Part shown: positions 45,511-53,952 of the stretch, one piece after another
Layout: the number at the start of each line of letters is the position of its first letter
Position numbering within the stretch: position 1 is the first letter of the stretch
Assembly (NCBI RefSeq): GCF_900142845.1
Contig: NZ_FSRU01000002.1
Coordinates: forward strand, 2,790,001 to 2,854,000
DNA from: Paraburkholderia phenazinium
GTDB taxonomy: Bacteria > Pseudomonadota > Gammaproteobacteria > Burkholderiales > Burkholderiaceae
Direction: 5' to 3'
DNA length: 64,000 bases
Notes under the pieces: generated by a model
What the model saw: only the letters and a program-made list of their open reading frames with translations
Databases searched by the model: none
What the model was told of the DNA's origin: nothing
Program-made: the position numbers and the translations under genes

Positions 45511-45579
45511 GCTAGATGACGGCTCTTTCTCTTTGATTTTTATAGGTATTTTTGTTCGGCTCGGCGTCTTGCGTCCGGC

Positions 45580-45620
45580 TTTCCGGAAATCCGGAGGCGA
45601 GGCGTCGGGGATTCCGGACG
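45580..45620. promoter_or_regulatory. Candidate DctD upstream activating sites
   Basis: TTTCCGGAAATCCGGA (45580-45595) and ATTCCGGAC (from 45611) form repeated TCCGGA units about 100-130 bp upstream of the predicted dctA start. Similar CGGAAATCCG inverted repeats are known DctD sites in rhizobia. Confidence 0.5.
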
Positions 45621-45630
45621 GCCCACGGCC

Positions 45631-45665
45631 AAAAAAAATGCCTTCCTCGCGGCAGGAAGGCATTT
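45631..45665 (-). terminator. Terminator downstream of the zinc-ribbon gene
   Basis: Minus strand: ATGCCTTCC / GGAAGGCAT stem (extended by AAA/TTT) followed by a run of eight Ts. It separates the zinc-ribbon gene from the dctA control region. Confidence 0.9.
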
Positions 45666-45829
45666 CCAAGCGTATATCGGAGACTTTATTGTTCGTGGGC
45701 TTCGCGTTGCGGTCCTGCTGCGAAGCTCACATCTCAATATTAGGATTATTTGGCCGCGCCTACCGTCAAGGATTGTCAAATCGGCGCGGGCGATTGAAGC
45801 CACCGTCCGTCTCACGGCCGCTGACGGGC

Positions 45830-46147
45830 TCAATCGAAATCGAACATGTCGAACAGGGAGCGCTTTTTCCGGTATCCCGTGTGCCCCGAATGGCCCGAGT
45901 GCCCCGAGCGACGCTCGTCGTATCGATGATGGCTCTCGTTCGGATACTCGCGATGCCGGTCCCGGCGATCTTCGCGGTTCGGACCGGAGACGAGCGGCGC
46001 ACCGGCGCGCTCGCCGTCCTCTGCGATCAGCTTGTCGAGTTCGCCGCGATCGAGCCAGACACCCCGGCAATCCGGGCAGTAGTCGATCTCGATCGAGCGG
46101 CGCTCGGTCATCAGAAGGTCAGTCGTCTTGCAAACAGGGCATTTCAT
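45830..46147 (-). CDS. TFIIB-type zinc-ribbon protein with His-rich tail
   Basis: A 105-residue protein. The N-terminal MKCPVCKTTDLLMTERRSIEIDYCPDCRGVWLDRGELDKLI has CPVC and CPDC pairs that form a zinc ribbon of the zf-TFIIB family. The rest is Arg/His/Ser-rich (HSGHSGHTGY) and ends SLFDMFDFD. AGGAGAG precedes the ATG at 46147. Function is unknown. It follows terC by 132 nt on the same strand. Confidence 0.85.
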   Translation of the reverse strand: MKCPVCKTTDLLMTERRSIEIDYCPDCRGVWLDRGELDKLIAEDGERAGAPLVSGPNREDRRDRHREYPNESHHRYDERRSGHSGHSGHTGYRKKRSLFDMFDFD

Positions 46148-46279
46148 GGCGTCTCTCCTAAAAAGGGTAAAGCTTCGAATCCGCAACCTGGCGAGCCGCC
46201 CGATCCGGGCAAAGCGATCCGGCCATACCTCGCTCAGGTTGTTCCAACTTCTTTCCATGCGCGGCCGGTACGCCAGCGC

Positions 46280-47032
46280 TCATTGCGTGACAGCGTCGGT
46301 GCGCTTCGACCTGGCCCGGCGCGCCAGCATGTTCATGGCCTCGACGAAGGCCGAGAACGCCATCGCCGCGTAGATATACGTCTTCGGCACATGCGAGCCG
46401 AACCCTTCCGCGATCAGCGTCATGCCGATCACCAGCAGGAAGCTCAGCGCGAGAACGACGATGGTCGGGTTGCGGTCGATAAAGCGCGACAGCGGGCGGG
46501 CCGCGAACAGCATCACCATGACCGCGGCGATGACCGCGACAAACATGATCGGCATGTGGCTGGTCATGCCGACCGCCGTGATGATGCTGTCGACCGAAAA
46601 CACGATATCGAGCAACAGGATCTGGCCGATCGCGGCCCCTACGGTCAGCGGGACCACCGCACTCGTCGCGCCGCGTGCGTCGTCCGCGTGGGTGACGTGG
46701 TGATGAATCTCGCGGGTCGCCTTCCAGACGAGGAACAGGCCGCCGCCCAGCAGGATCAGGTCGCGCCACGAGAACGCGTGGCCCAGCAGCGTCACGGCGG
46801 GCTGAGTCAGTTGCGCGATCCACGCGACCGTGCCGAGCAGGCCAAGCCGCAGCACCAGCGCGAGCAGAATGCCGAGGCGCTGGGTGCGTGCCCGCTGCGC
46901 TTCCGGCAGCTTGTTGCTGAGGATCGAGATGAAGATCAGGTTGTCGATGCCGAGCACGATCTCCATCACGACCAGCGTGAGGAGCGCGGCCCAGGCAGCG
47001 GGGTCGGAAATCAGAATGGTCAGGGCGTCCAT
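46280..47032 (-). CDS. TerC-family integral membrane protein
   Basis: A 250-residue membrane protein of the TerC/YkoY family. [23 protein letters not shown] and [18 protein letters not shown] carry the paired acidic membrane motifs. About seven helices are evident. Members are linked to metal-ion export and tellurite resistance. I chose the ATG at 47032; the frame extends to 47149 but would overlap the nhaR regulatory region. Confidence 0.9.
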   Translation of the reverse strand: MDALTILISDPAAWAALLTLVVMEIVLGIDNLIFISILSNKLPEAQRARTQRLGILLALVLRLGLLGTVAWIAQLTQPAVTLLGHAFSWRDLILLGGGLFLVWKATREIHHHVTHADDARGATSAVVPLTVGAAIGQILLLDIVFSVDSIITAVGMTSHMPIMFVAVIAAVMVMLFAARPLSRFIDRNPTIVVLALSFLLVIGMTLIAEGFGSHVPKTYIYAAMAFSAFVEAMNMLARRARSKRTDAVTQ

Positions 47033-47107
47033 GGCATGCGTCGGCGAAGTGAACCGAGTGATGTCGAAGTGATGCCATGATCGCCGCTTCACGACTTCGG
47101 ATAAATC

Positions 47108-47133
47108 AGTGATATGCTGAATGACATATCGCT
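47108..47133. promoter_or_regulatory. Near-palindrome between terC and nhaR, possible LysR operator
   Basis: AGTGATATG (47108-47116) and CATATCGCT (47125-47133) are inverted with one mismatch across 8 nt, 22 nt before the nhaR ATG. Size and position fit a LysR-type autoregulatory site for the divergent pair. Confidence 0.5.
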
Positions 47134-47154
47134 TTTTTCGAAGTGTCACCGCTC

Positions 47155-48036
47155 ATGCTGAACTATCGCCATCTCTACTACTTCTGGATCGTCGTCAAGG
47201 AAGGCGGCTTCGCGCGCGCGGCCGAGCGTCTCGACATGGCCGTCCAGACCATCAGCGCGCAGGTACGTGAACTGGAAAAATCGATTGGGCGTCAGTTGCT
47301 GAAATCCGCGGGGCGCGGTGTCGCCATGACCGAAGCAGGCGAGACGGCGTTCAGCCGCGCGGAGCAGATCTTTCAGATCGGCGAAGCGCTACTCGACGAG
47401 ATGCGCGAAGCAGGCGGCGAAGGGGTTGCGCGGCTCGCCGTGGGTCTCTCCGACGGCATTTCAAAGCTCGCCGCGCACGCGCTGCTTGCGCCCGTGCTCG
47501 GCACGCCGTCGCTCAGGCTGCTGTGCCACGAAGGCGAACATGCGCAACTGTTGTCGGAGCTCGCGCTGCATCGGCTCGATCTGGTGCTGGCCTGCCAGCC
47601 GGCGCCGCACAACGCGGACCTGCGCGTGGTGAGCCAGCGCCTCGTCGGTTCGCCGGTGGACTGGTACGGCCCCGCGGCGATCGTCTCGAAGGCATCGCGC
47701 GCCGGCTTTCCGCAGAGCCTCGCCGATCTGCCCGTGCTCCTGCCCACCGGGCACGCCGCGCTACGCGCACGGCTCGACCGGTGGTTCGAAGCGGCGGGCA
47801 TCCGGCCGCGGATTGTCGGGGAGTTCGAAGACAGCGCGTTGATGGCGGTGTTCGCCGCGCGCGGGCTCGGCGTGTTTCCACTCGCGGAACTAGGCGCCGA
47901 GGACCTGTCCCTGCTGCGCGGACTGCGCCGGCTCGGCCGCGCGGACGGCGTGATCGAAGAGATCCACGCCATCCGCTCGCGGCGCGGCCAGCATCATCCG
48001 CTCGCGACTCAGGTGATCGACGCCGCGCGTTCGTGA
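47155..48036 (+). CDS. nhaR: LysR-family transcriptional activator NhaR
   Basis: A 293-residue LysR regulator starting MLNYRHLYYFWIVVKEGGFARAAERLDMAVQTISAQVRELEKSIG, the NhaR-type N-terminus. The effector domain follows (LPTGHAALRARLDRWFEAAGIRPRIVGEFEDSALM). NhaR activates the sodium/proton antiporter nhaA in E. coli; no nhaA is in this window, so the target may be the divergent terC. An ATG four codons upstream is possible. Its last 28 nt overlap the terB end. Confidence 0.88.
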   Translation: MLNYRHLYYFWIVVKEGGFARAAERLDMAVQTISAQVRELEKSIGRQLLKSAGRGVAMTEAGETAFSRAEQIFQIGEALLDEMREAGGEGVARLAVGLSDGISKLAAHALLAPVLGTPSLRLLCHEGEHAQLLSELALHRLDLVLACQPAPHNADLRVVSQRLVGSPVDWYGPAAIVSKASRAGFPQSLADLPVLLPTGHAALRARLDRWFEAAGIRPRIVGEFEDSALMAVFAARGLGVFPLAELGAEDLSLLRGLRRLGRADGVIEEIHAIRSRRGQHHPLATQVIDAARS

Positions 48037-48476
48037 TCGAGCAAGGCCCTTGGCGGGATGCCGTGGCGAACGGTGACCGCCGCCGGTGCCGGAGCGAGTC
48101 CCCACACACTAAACACGGCCGCCAACAGGGCGATCTCGCCATCCGCGAGATGGTCGTCGGCAACCGCCACGGCAACGCACAGGCGAATCACCTTGCCGCG
48201 CAACACCGGGTCGTCGATCTCGCCCAGCAGTGTGGCCAGCATGGCCGTGTCGATCTGGCCGATGGTCGGCGCAAGCGGCGCGTGGGCGATAGAGTGATCC
48301 TCGCACAGCGCCTGCACGATCTGCGCGAATTGCGTGGGCGCGAGACCGAGCTGGCCGGCGATATCGAGTCTGTCGAGCGCGCGCTCCTCGGAGCTGCAGA
48401 CGTGTCCGTCGGAGGTCAGCACCAGCGCGACAATCCGTGCTGCGGCTTGAGGACTGTTGCGGGGATAGGTTCGCAT
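48009..48476 (-). CDS. TerB-like protein
   Basis: A 155-residue, mainly helical protein with a TerB-type pattern: ARIVALVLTSDGHVCSSEERALDRL and VIRLCVAVAVADDHLADGEIALLAAVFSVWGL, two repeated acidic D-G-x-x-x-x-x-E helices that bind metal in TerB. It is tail-to-tail with nhaR. No full ter operon is nearby, but terC lies 1 kb away. Function is inferred from the fold only. Confidence 0.75.
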   Translation of the reverse strand: MRTYPRNSPQAAARIVALVLTSDGHVCSSEERALDRLDIAGQLGLAPTQFAQIVQALCEDHSIAHAPLAPTIGQIDTAMLATLLGEIDDPVLRGKVIRLCVAVAVADDHLADGEIALLAAVFSVWGLAPAPAAVTVRHGIPPRALLDHERAASIT

Positions 48477-48597
48477 GACCGGGGCTCCTTTAGCGGACGT
48501 TGTCCGTAGTAATGATGAGCCCTAGTCTGCGTCAGGTTTCGAATCGGATAAACCTGCTAATCCAGAAGTGACAGTTCGAGAAAACCGAAGTGGTGTT

Positions 48598-49668
48598 CTA
48601 AGCCGCACCCTCTTCCAGCACCAGCAGATTCTCGTGCGAGAAGCCCAACGCCACCGGCTGACCCCGCTCGGGCAGACGGCGATTCGGATCGTTGAAGACG
48701 TCGAGCGAAATCACCGCATCCTTCACCCGCGTCCTGATCCGCACCACGGCGCCGAGAAAATTCACTTCTTCGACGGTCGCCGCCAGCGTGTTGCGCCCCG
48801 CCGCCGGCGCTTCCAGCACAATCGCCTCCGGGCGGAGCGCCAGCAGACGCTTCTTGCCGGCGTCGTCCGGCGCGAGCTGCTGAGTGGTCACGAGTTCCTG
48901 ACCATCAACAGCCATCTTGCCGCTCGCCGGATCCACCACGTGACCGGATAGGATATTCAACGTGCCGACGAACGACGCCACGAAGCGCGTGCGCGGATAG
49001 TTGTAGATCTCCGAAGAGGTGCCCACCTGCTCGACCCGCCCTTCGTTCATCACCACGATGCGGTCGGAGATGGACAGCGCCTCTTCCTGATCGTGCGTGA
49101 CGAAAATCGACGTGATGCCGAGTTCACGCTGCAACGCGCGTATGTCCTGGCGCAGCGAAATGCGGATCTTTGCGTCGAGCGCGGAGAGCGGCTCGTCGAG
49201 CAGCAGAACCTGCGGCTTGCCGGCGAGCGCGCGGGCCAAGGCGATGCGCTGCTGCTGGCCGCCCGAGAGTTGCCACGGATAGCGTTCGGCGACATGCGGC
49301 AGCTTGATCAGATCCAGCATCTCGCCCACCCGCTTGCGGATTTCATCCTGCGGACGGCGCGCCACCTTTAGCCCAAAACCGATATTGTCGGCCACGGTCA
49401 TGTTCGGAAACAGCGCGTACGACTGAAACACCATGCCGACCTTGCGCTGGCGTGTACGCAGATGCGTAACGTCGCGACCATCGAGGCGAATCACGCCGCG
49501 CGTCGGGCTCTCGAAGCCCGCGATCATACGCAGCACCGTCGTCTTGCCGCAGCCCGACGGGCCGAGAAAGGTGATGAACTCGCCGCGCTCGATCTTCATG
49601 TCGAAATGATGCAGCGCCGTGTTCGCCCCGAAGGACTTGTGCAGATTTTCGATCTCAAGGAATGCCAT
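48598..49668 (-). CDS. ABC importer ATP-binding protein, PotA/spermidine-iron family
   Basis: ATPase of 356 residues with Walker A GPSGCGKTTVLRMIAGFE, signature LSGGQQQRIALARALA and Walker B VLLLDEPLSALDAKIR. A C-terminal TOBE domain (LALRPEAIVLEAPAAG) follows. It ends a four-gene importer: binding protein, two permeases, ATPase. The families include transporters for polyamines, iron and 2-aminoethylphosphonate. The link to ugpQ suggests a phosphate ester as substrate. Confidence 0.92.
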   Translation of the reverse strand: MAFLEIENLHKSFGANTALHHFDMKIERGEFITFLGPSGCGKTTVLRMIAGFESPTRGVIRLDGRDVTHLRTRQRKVGMVFQSYALFPNMTVADNIGFGLKVARRPQDEIRKRVGEMLDLIKLPHVAERYPWQLSGGQQQRIALARALAGKPQVLLLDEPLSALDAKIRISLRQDIRALQRELGITSIFVTHDQEEALSISDRIVVMNEGRVEQVGTSSEIYNYPRTRFVASFVGTLNILSGHVVDPASGKMAVDGQELVTTQQLAPDDAGKKRLLALRPEAIVLEAPAAGRNTLAATVEEVNFLGAVVRIRTRVKDAVISLDVFNDPNRRLPERGQPVALGFSHENLLVLEEGAA

Positions 49669-49687
49669 GATTCGATGCCTCAGTTCT

Positions 49688-50491
49688 TCAGGGTTTTTGT
49701 CCGGCCAGCGCGCGGGCCGAGCCGCGAGCCGATCCGAACACCTGGATCAGCCCCATCGAGGCCCAGGTAATGGCGAACGCGATAATCGCGAGTGCCGACG
49801 GTTCATACGCGCGGTTCGCGCCGATCAGTTGCAGGTACGGTCCGAACGCCGGCCGGTCGAGCAGGCTCGCCAGCGTGAACTCGCCGATCACCACCGCAAA
49901 GGTGAGAAAGGCGCCGGACAGGATGCCCGAGCGGATATTCGGAAAGATCACCTTGAACAGGATGGTGGGCCAGGTTGCACCGAGACATTCGGCGGCTTCG
50001 GTGAGCGAGCGCACGTCGACTGCCGCGAGACCCGCATCGACCGCGCGGTACATATACGGCAGCGACAAGGTGACGTAGCCGAACACCAGCAGCAGATCGG
50101 TGGCGCGCTCGTTGCCGGTAAGCGGCAGGATCGAGCTGCTGTTGTAGATGCGCAGGTAGCCGAACACGATCACGATGGCCGGAATCACCAGCGGCAACAG
50201 CGTGATGAACTCCACCACCGGCCGCAGTCTCGGCAAACGCAGGCGGACCCAGTACGCCGTCGGCACCACCAGCAGCACGCCGACCACGATCGTCAGGACT
50301 GCCATCAGCATCGAGTAGCCGAACGAGGCCTGAAACCGCGGATCGCTCAGCACCACACGATAGGCGTCGAAACTGTATTCGCCGCGCCGCATGCGCAGAC
50401 TGAATTCGAGGGTGGCGGCGAGCGGAATCAGGAAATACAGCGAGCCCACGACCATCGCGGTCCAGGCGCCCACACGCGATTGGCTGTTCAT
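49688..50491 (-). CDS. ABC importer permease, second membrane subunit
   Basis: A 267-residue inner-membrane permease with about six helices. The EAA loop, which docks the ATPase, is EAAECLGATWPTILFKVIFPNIRSGIL. Its ATG overlaps the stop of the upstream permease by 4 nt. It lies 19 nt upstream of the ATPase gene. Confidence 0.92.
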   Translation of the reverse strand: MNSQSRVGAWTAMVVGSLYFLIPLAATLEFSLRMRRGEYSFDAYRVVLSDPRFQASFGYSMLMAVLTIVVGVLLVVPTAYWVRLRLPRLRPVVEFITLLPLVIPAIVIVFGYLRIYNSSSILPLTGNERATDLLLVFGYVTLSLPYMYRAVDAGLAAVDVRSLTEAAECLGATWPTILFKVIFPNIRSGILSGAFLTFAVVIGEFTLASLLDRPAFGPYLQLIGANRAYEPSALAIIAFAITWASMGLIQVFGSARGSARALAGQKP

Positions 50492-51426
50492 CGACGTCCC
50501 CTCTCGGCCCGCGAGCGCAGCCAGATGTAGCCGCCATTCGACAGGCCCGTCACCAGGATCATGCCGAGCGCGAGCGCGTAGCCGAGATTCTGGTTATGCA
50601 GCACGTCGCCGCGGATCTGCGCGTACAACAGGATGGTCACGATGTTCAGCGAGCTGCCGGTGAGCGCATAGGCCGTCGCGACTGCGCCGAACGAGTTGGC
50701 GAACAGCAGCAGGGTCGCGCCGAGCACGCTGGGCCACAGCACCGGCAACGCGACATAACGCCAATACTGGAACGACGTGCCGCCGAGGCAATCGCAGGCC
50801 TCGCGCCATTCGCGCTTCAGGCCGTCGAGCGCGGGCGTGACGATCAGAACCATCAGCGGAATCTGGAAGTACAGATAGGTCACCGTCAAGCCGGTGAAAC
50901 TGAGGATGCTGAAGCCCGTCGAGTACAGGTTGAAGCCGAGGTATTTCTTCAGCAAAACCGTGACGAGACCGACGCGCCCCAGCGTGCAGATAAACGCGAA
51001 CGCGAGCGGCACGCCGGCAAAATTCGAGGCGACCCCGGAGAAGGTCATCAGCGTCGGACGAATCCATACCGGCAAGCGTCCCTGCACGGCCGCCCAGGCC
51101 AGCAGCGAACCGATCACCGCGCCGCCGAGCGCCGACGCCGCGCTCACCTTGAAACTGATCCAGTAAGCGTCGAGCACGCCGGGCTGGAACAGATCGCGGA
51201 AGTTGACGAGCGTGAAATGCCCCTGGGGATCCTGAAACGCGCCGACCATCAGGAAGCCCGTCGGCAGGATCAGGAACAGCAGGGCAAACAGGAAAAATGG
51301 TGCAACGCCGAGCCAGGTCAGGAGCTGGGACGACTGTCCCGGTCCCTTCACGCCGGGCGCAGGCGCGGGCACCGGCGGAACCAGCAGTTCCGGCTGCGCC
51401 GACCCGATATCCGATGAAGCGGTCAT
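50488..51426 (-). CDS. ABC importer permease, first membrane subunit
   Basis: A 312-residue permease with a Pro/Ala-rich cytoplasmic N-terminus (about 1-32) and about six helices. The EAA loop is EACDCLGGTSFQYWRYVALPVLWPSVL. It overlaps the next permease gene by 4 nt and follows the binding-protein gene by 108 nt. Confidence 0.92.
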   Translation of the reverse strand: MTASSDIGSAQPELLVPPVPAPAPGVKGPGQSSQLLTWLGVAPFFLFALLFLILPTGFLMVGAFQDPQGHFTLVNFRDLFQPGVLDAYWISFKVSAASALGGAVIGSLLAWAAVQGRLPVWIRPTLMTFSGVASNFAGVPLAFAFICTLGRVGLVTVLLKKYLGFNLYSTGFSILSFTGLTVTYLYFQIPLMVLIVTPALDGLKREWREACDCLGGTSFQYWRYVALPVLWPSVLGATLLLFANSFGAVATAYALTGSSLNIVTILLYAQIRGDVLHNQNLGYALALGMILVTGLSNGGYIWLRSRAERGRR

Positions 51427-51534
51427 AGGTCACCCTTGAAGCAATCAGGCTAAAGCCGGGACCACGCGGAGCGACGCTCGAAGGCGCACTCGCGGGCCCG
51501 GCACACAGCATGCTGGAGCAATAAAAGTCCGGCC

Positions 51535-52647
51535 TTACTTCACGTTCGCGCCGACCACTTCATCCCAATGCTTGGTGATGGTGTCCTTGTACGCGTCCTG
51601 CTGCGACAGCGTCGGGAACACGGCGTTCTTGTAGGCCGATGCCGGCGGCAACTTGTCGAGCAGCGCCTGCGGCACCTTCTTGCCAGCAACCAGTTGCGTA
51701 TAGCGCATCGGGTGGCAGTAGCCGGTCAACCAGCCGATCTGGCCTTCGTCCGAGTACAGGTATTCCATCCACAGCTTCGCGGCGTTCGGATGCGGTGCAA
51801 ACGCGCTGATCGCCTGCACGTAGACGCCGGCGACCACGCCCGTCTTCGGCACCACGACCTGCACCTTCGGATTGCCCTTGAGCGTGTCGCGGTCGGCCAG
51901 CGCGTTGTAGTCCCAACGCACGATGATCGGCGTCGTGCCTTGTGCGAGGGAAGCGGCCTTGCCGATCACCGGCACGAAGTTGCCGTTCTTGTTGAGGTCG
52001 GCGAAGTACTTCAGGCCGGCGTCGGCCGCCTTGGCGGTGTCGCCCCTGGTCGACGACAGGCCGGACGCGTACACGCCCTGGATGGCCTGGTTGGCCGAGC
52101 GCGGGTCGCCGGCGAGCGAGACGGCATTCTTGTAATCGGCCTTGAGCAGATCGCTCCAGTCGGCCGGCGCCTTGTCGATCATGTCCGCGTTCACTTCGAA
52201 CGACAGCACGCCGTAGTAATCGCCGTACCAGTAGCCGTCAGCGTCCTTGGCCGAATCGGGAATCTCCTTCCACGTCGACACCTTGTACGGCTGCAGCAAG
52301 CCTTCTGCCTTCGCGGTCGGGCCGAACGACAGACCCACGTCGATCACGTCCGGCGCTTGCGGTCCCTTGTTGCCCTTGTTGGCCTTGATGGCTTCGACTT
52401 CGTCGCCCGAACCGGCATCCGGATTCAGCTCGTTGACCTTGATGCCGTACTTCTTTTCGAAGGCGGCAATCATCGGACCATAGCCGCACCAGTCATGCGG
52501 CAAGGCGATCACGGTGAGTTGTCCTTCCTGTTTGGCGGCGGCGACCAGCGCGTCGAGCGGCGCTGCGGACGCGCTACTGGCGCCTGCAGCGGCGACGCCC
52601 GCCACCGCTGACATCGAGATAACACGGCTCAACCACGTGCGGTTCAT
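51535..52647 (-). CDS. ABC importer periplasmic substrate-binding protein
   Basis: A 370-residue extracellular solute-binding protein with a signal peptide cleaved near ASSASAAP. The mature part reads LDALVAAAKQEGQLTVIALPHDWCGYGPMIAAFEKKYGIKVNELNPDAGSG, typical of the polyamine/iron/phosphonate-binding family. ATG at 52647 is favoured over one four codons upstream. It is the first transporter gene after ugpQ. The ligand cannot be told from motifs; a glycerophosphodiester or other phosphate ester is inferred from neighbours. Confidence 0.88.
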   Translation of the reverse strand: MNRTWLSRVISMSAVAGVAAAGASSASAAPLDALVAAAKQEGQLTVIALPHDWCGYGPMIAAFEKKYGIKVNELNPDAGSGDEVEAIKANKGNKGPQAPDVIDVGLSFGPTAKAEGLLQPYKVSTWKEIPDSAKDADGYWYGDYYGVLSFEVNADMIDKAPADWSDLLKADYKNAVSLAGDPRSANQAIQGVYASGLSSTRGDTAKAADAGLKYFADLNKNGNFVPVIGKAASLAQGTTPIIVRWDYNALADRDTLKGNPKVQVVVPKTGVVAGVYVQAISAFAPHPNAAKLWMEYLYSDEGQIGWLTGYCHPMRYTQLVAGKKVPQALLDKLPPASAYKNAVFPTLSQQDAYKDTITKHWDEVVGANVK

Positions 52648-52744
52648 AGTATTCCCCATCCTTTGCCTAAAGTTGCTACGTTAGGAAAACTGCATTCTGA
52701 CGATTGTCTTCGGCGCGCAAACACCCCGGCGCGCCTGCCATGCC

Positions 52745-53527
52745 TTACGCCGTATTTCCCGGCGTGGACAGCATGTCGTGCGCAAGCATATCGATGCGAT
52801 CGGTACAAATCATGTCAACGCCCCAGTGGGCGAGCAGCTTCGCGCGGTCCGGATCGTTCACCGTATAGACGAGTACGCGCAGACCCTCGGCGCGAATCGC
52901 GGCGACGCGTTCCTCGGTGAGATGCTTATGGCTTGCATGCAGCGAGACGCAATCGAGTTCACGCACGATGCGCAGCCAGTCGTCCGGCACCGCTTCGAAC
53001 AGCATCCCGCGCGCGAGCGTAGGGGCGGCGTCGCGGGCGGCGGCGAGCGCCTCGAACGAGAACGACGACAGTAGCGGCGGCGTCTGGTCCTGCCAGAGCG
53101 CGAGCGCGGCGCCGGCGACGAGTTGGCCCGTGATGACGTCGCGTCCGGGGCAAGGCTTGATTTCGATGTTGGCCGCAATGCCGTCGCGCTTGCAACGGGC
53201 AGCCGCATCGGCGAGCGTGGGCAAACGCTCGCCGGCGAACGCCGGGTCGCGCCACGAGCCGGCATCGAGCTTCGCCAGTTCCTGCCACGTATGTTCGGCG
53301 GCCGGGCCATGGCCGTTGGTGGTGCGATCGAGCGTGTCGTCGTGCAGCAGGAAGAGGTGGTCGTCGGCCGAGAGCTTGGCGTCGAACTCGACCATGCGAT
53401 ACCCGTAGCGCTTGCAGGCGTCGAATCCTGCCAGCGTGTTTTCCGGCGCGAGCGTCCCGCCGCAACGATGCGCGACCAGTCGCGGATACGGCCAGTCGGC
53501 ATTTGTACGATCAATCCCAGTAGCCAC
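52745..53527 (-). CDS. ugpQ: Glycerophosphodiester phosphodiesterase
   Basis: A 260-residue GDPD-family hydrolase that splits glycerophosphodiesters to glycerol-3-phosphate and an alcohol. The active site is visible in LVAHRCGGTLAPENTLAGFDAC (catalytic His and metal Glu), MVEFDAKLSADDHLFLLHDDTLDRTTNG (metal ligands and second His) and ANIEIKPCPG. No signal peptide is seen, so it acts in the cytoplasm. I chose the GTG at 53527 with AAGG 8 nt upstream; the frame is open to 53578. It heads the importer cluster and is divergent from the DeoR gene. Confidence 0.92.
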   Translation of the reverse strand: MATGIDRTNADWPYPRLVAHRCGGTLAPENTLAGFDACKRYGYRMVEFDAKLSADDHLFLLHDDTLDRTTNGHGPAAEHTWQELAKLDAGSWRDPAFAGERLPTLADAAARCKRDGIAANIEIKPCPGRDVITGQLVAGAALALWQDQTPPLLSSFSFEALAAARDAAPTLARGMLFEAVPDDWLRIVRELDCVSLHASHKHLTEERVAAIRAEGLRVLVYTVNDPDRAKLLAHWGVDMICTDRIDMLAHDMLSTPGNTA

Positions 53528-53718
53528 GTCTGTACACCTTCGAAATAGACTGTTGCGCGCGCTTCGCCGGGCTGCCATCGTCAGGATGACGAACCGAACG
53601 GTATTATCCGGTCAGCCGGTTATCATGTCGCGGCACGCATCGAAAACGGCGGCAACAGTGGCCGCCGAGCCTAGTATGGAGCCAGCATACGGCAGCTTGC
53701 TTGTCAAAAGCGACGTTC

Positions 53719-53767
53719 AATGTTCGAAATTGGACATTTCAATTCCTTTTCGAACATTCCGTGTTCG
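53719..53767. promoter_or_regulatory. Two GlpR-like operators between ugpQ and the DeoR gene
   Basis: AATGTTCGAA next to an inverted TTGGACATT (53719-53738) resembles the E. coli GlpR consensus WATGTTCG-N4-CGAACATW. CGAACATTCCGTGTTCG (53751-53767) is a second pair of the same half-sites in opposite order. The remaining parts of the 425-nt gap hold no gene. Confidence 0.65.
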
Positions 53768-53952
53768 GATTGGCCGGCTGCCAGCTAATCTGCGAAGGCT
53801 AAATTCAAATACACAAATTTGCAAGGCACCAAAAAAATACAACACGAAGCGGGTAAAGTAGCGCCGATGACATCGGCGCGACACACAACCGTGTCAGTGA
53901 TGTCAAAGGCCCAAAAGCCGTCCAGACCGACTCATTCGTAAAGGGAAAATGC

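Noticed and set aside
43896..45515. Long plus-strand frame opposite dctA
   Set aside because: Low-complexity Arg/His/Asp-rich antisense product with no ribosome site; a shadow of dctA.
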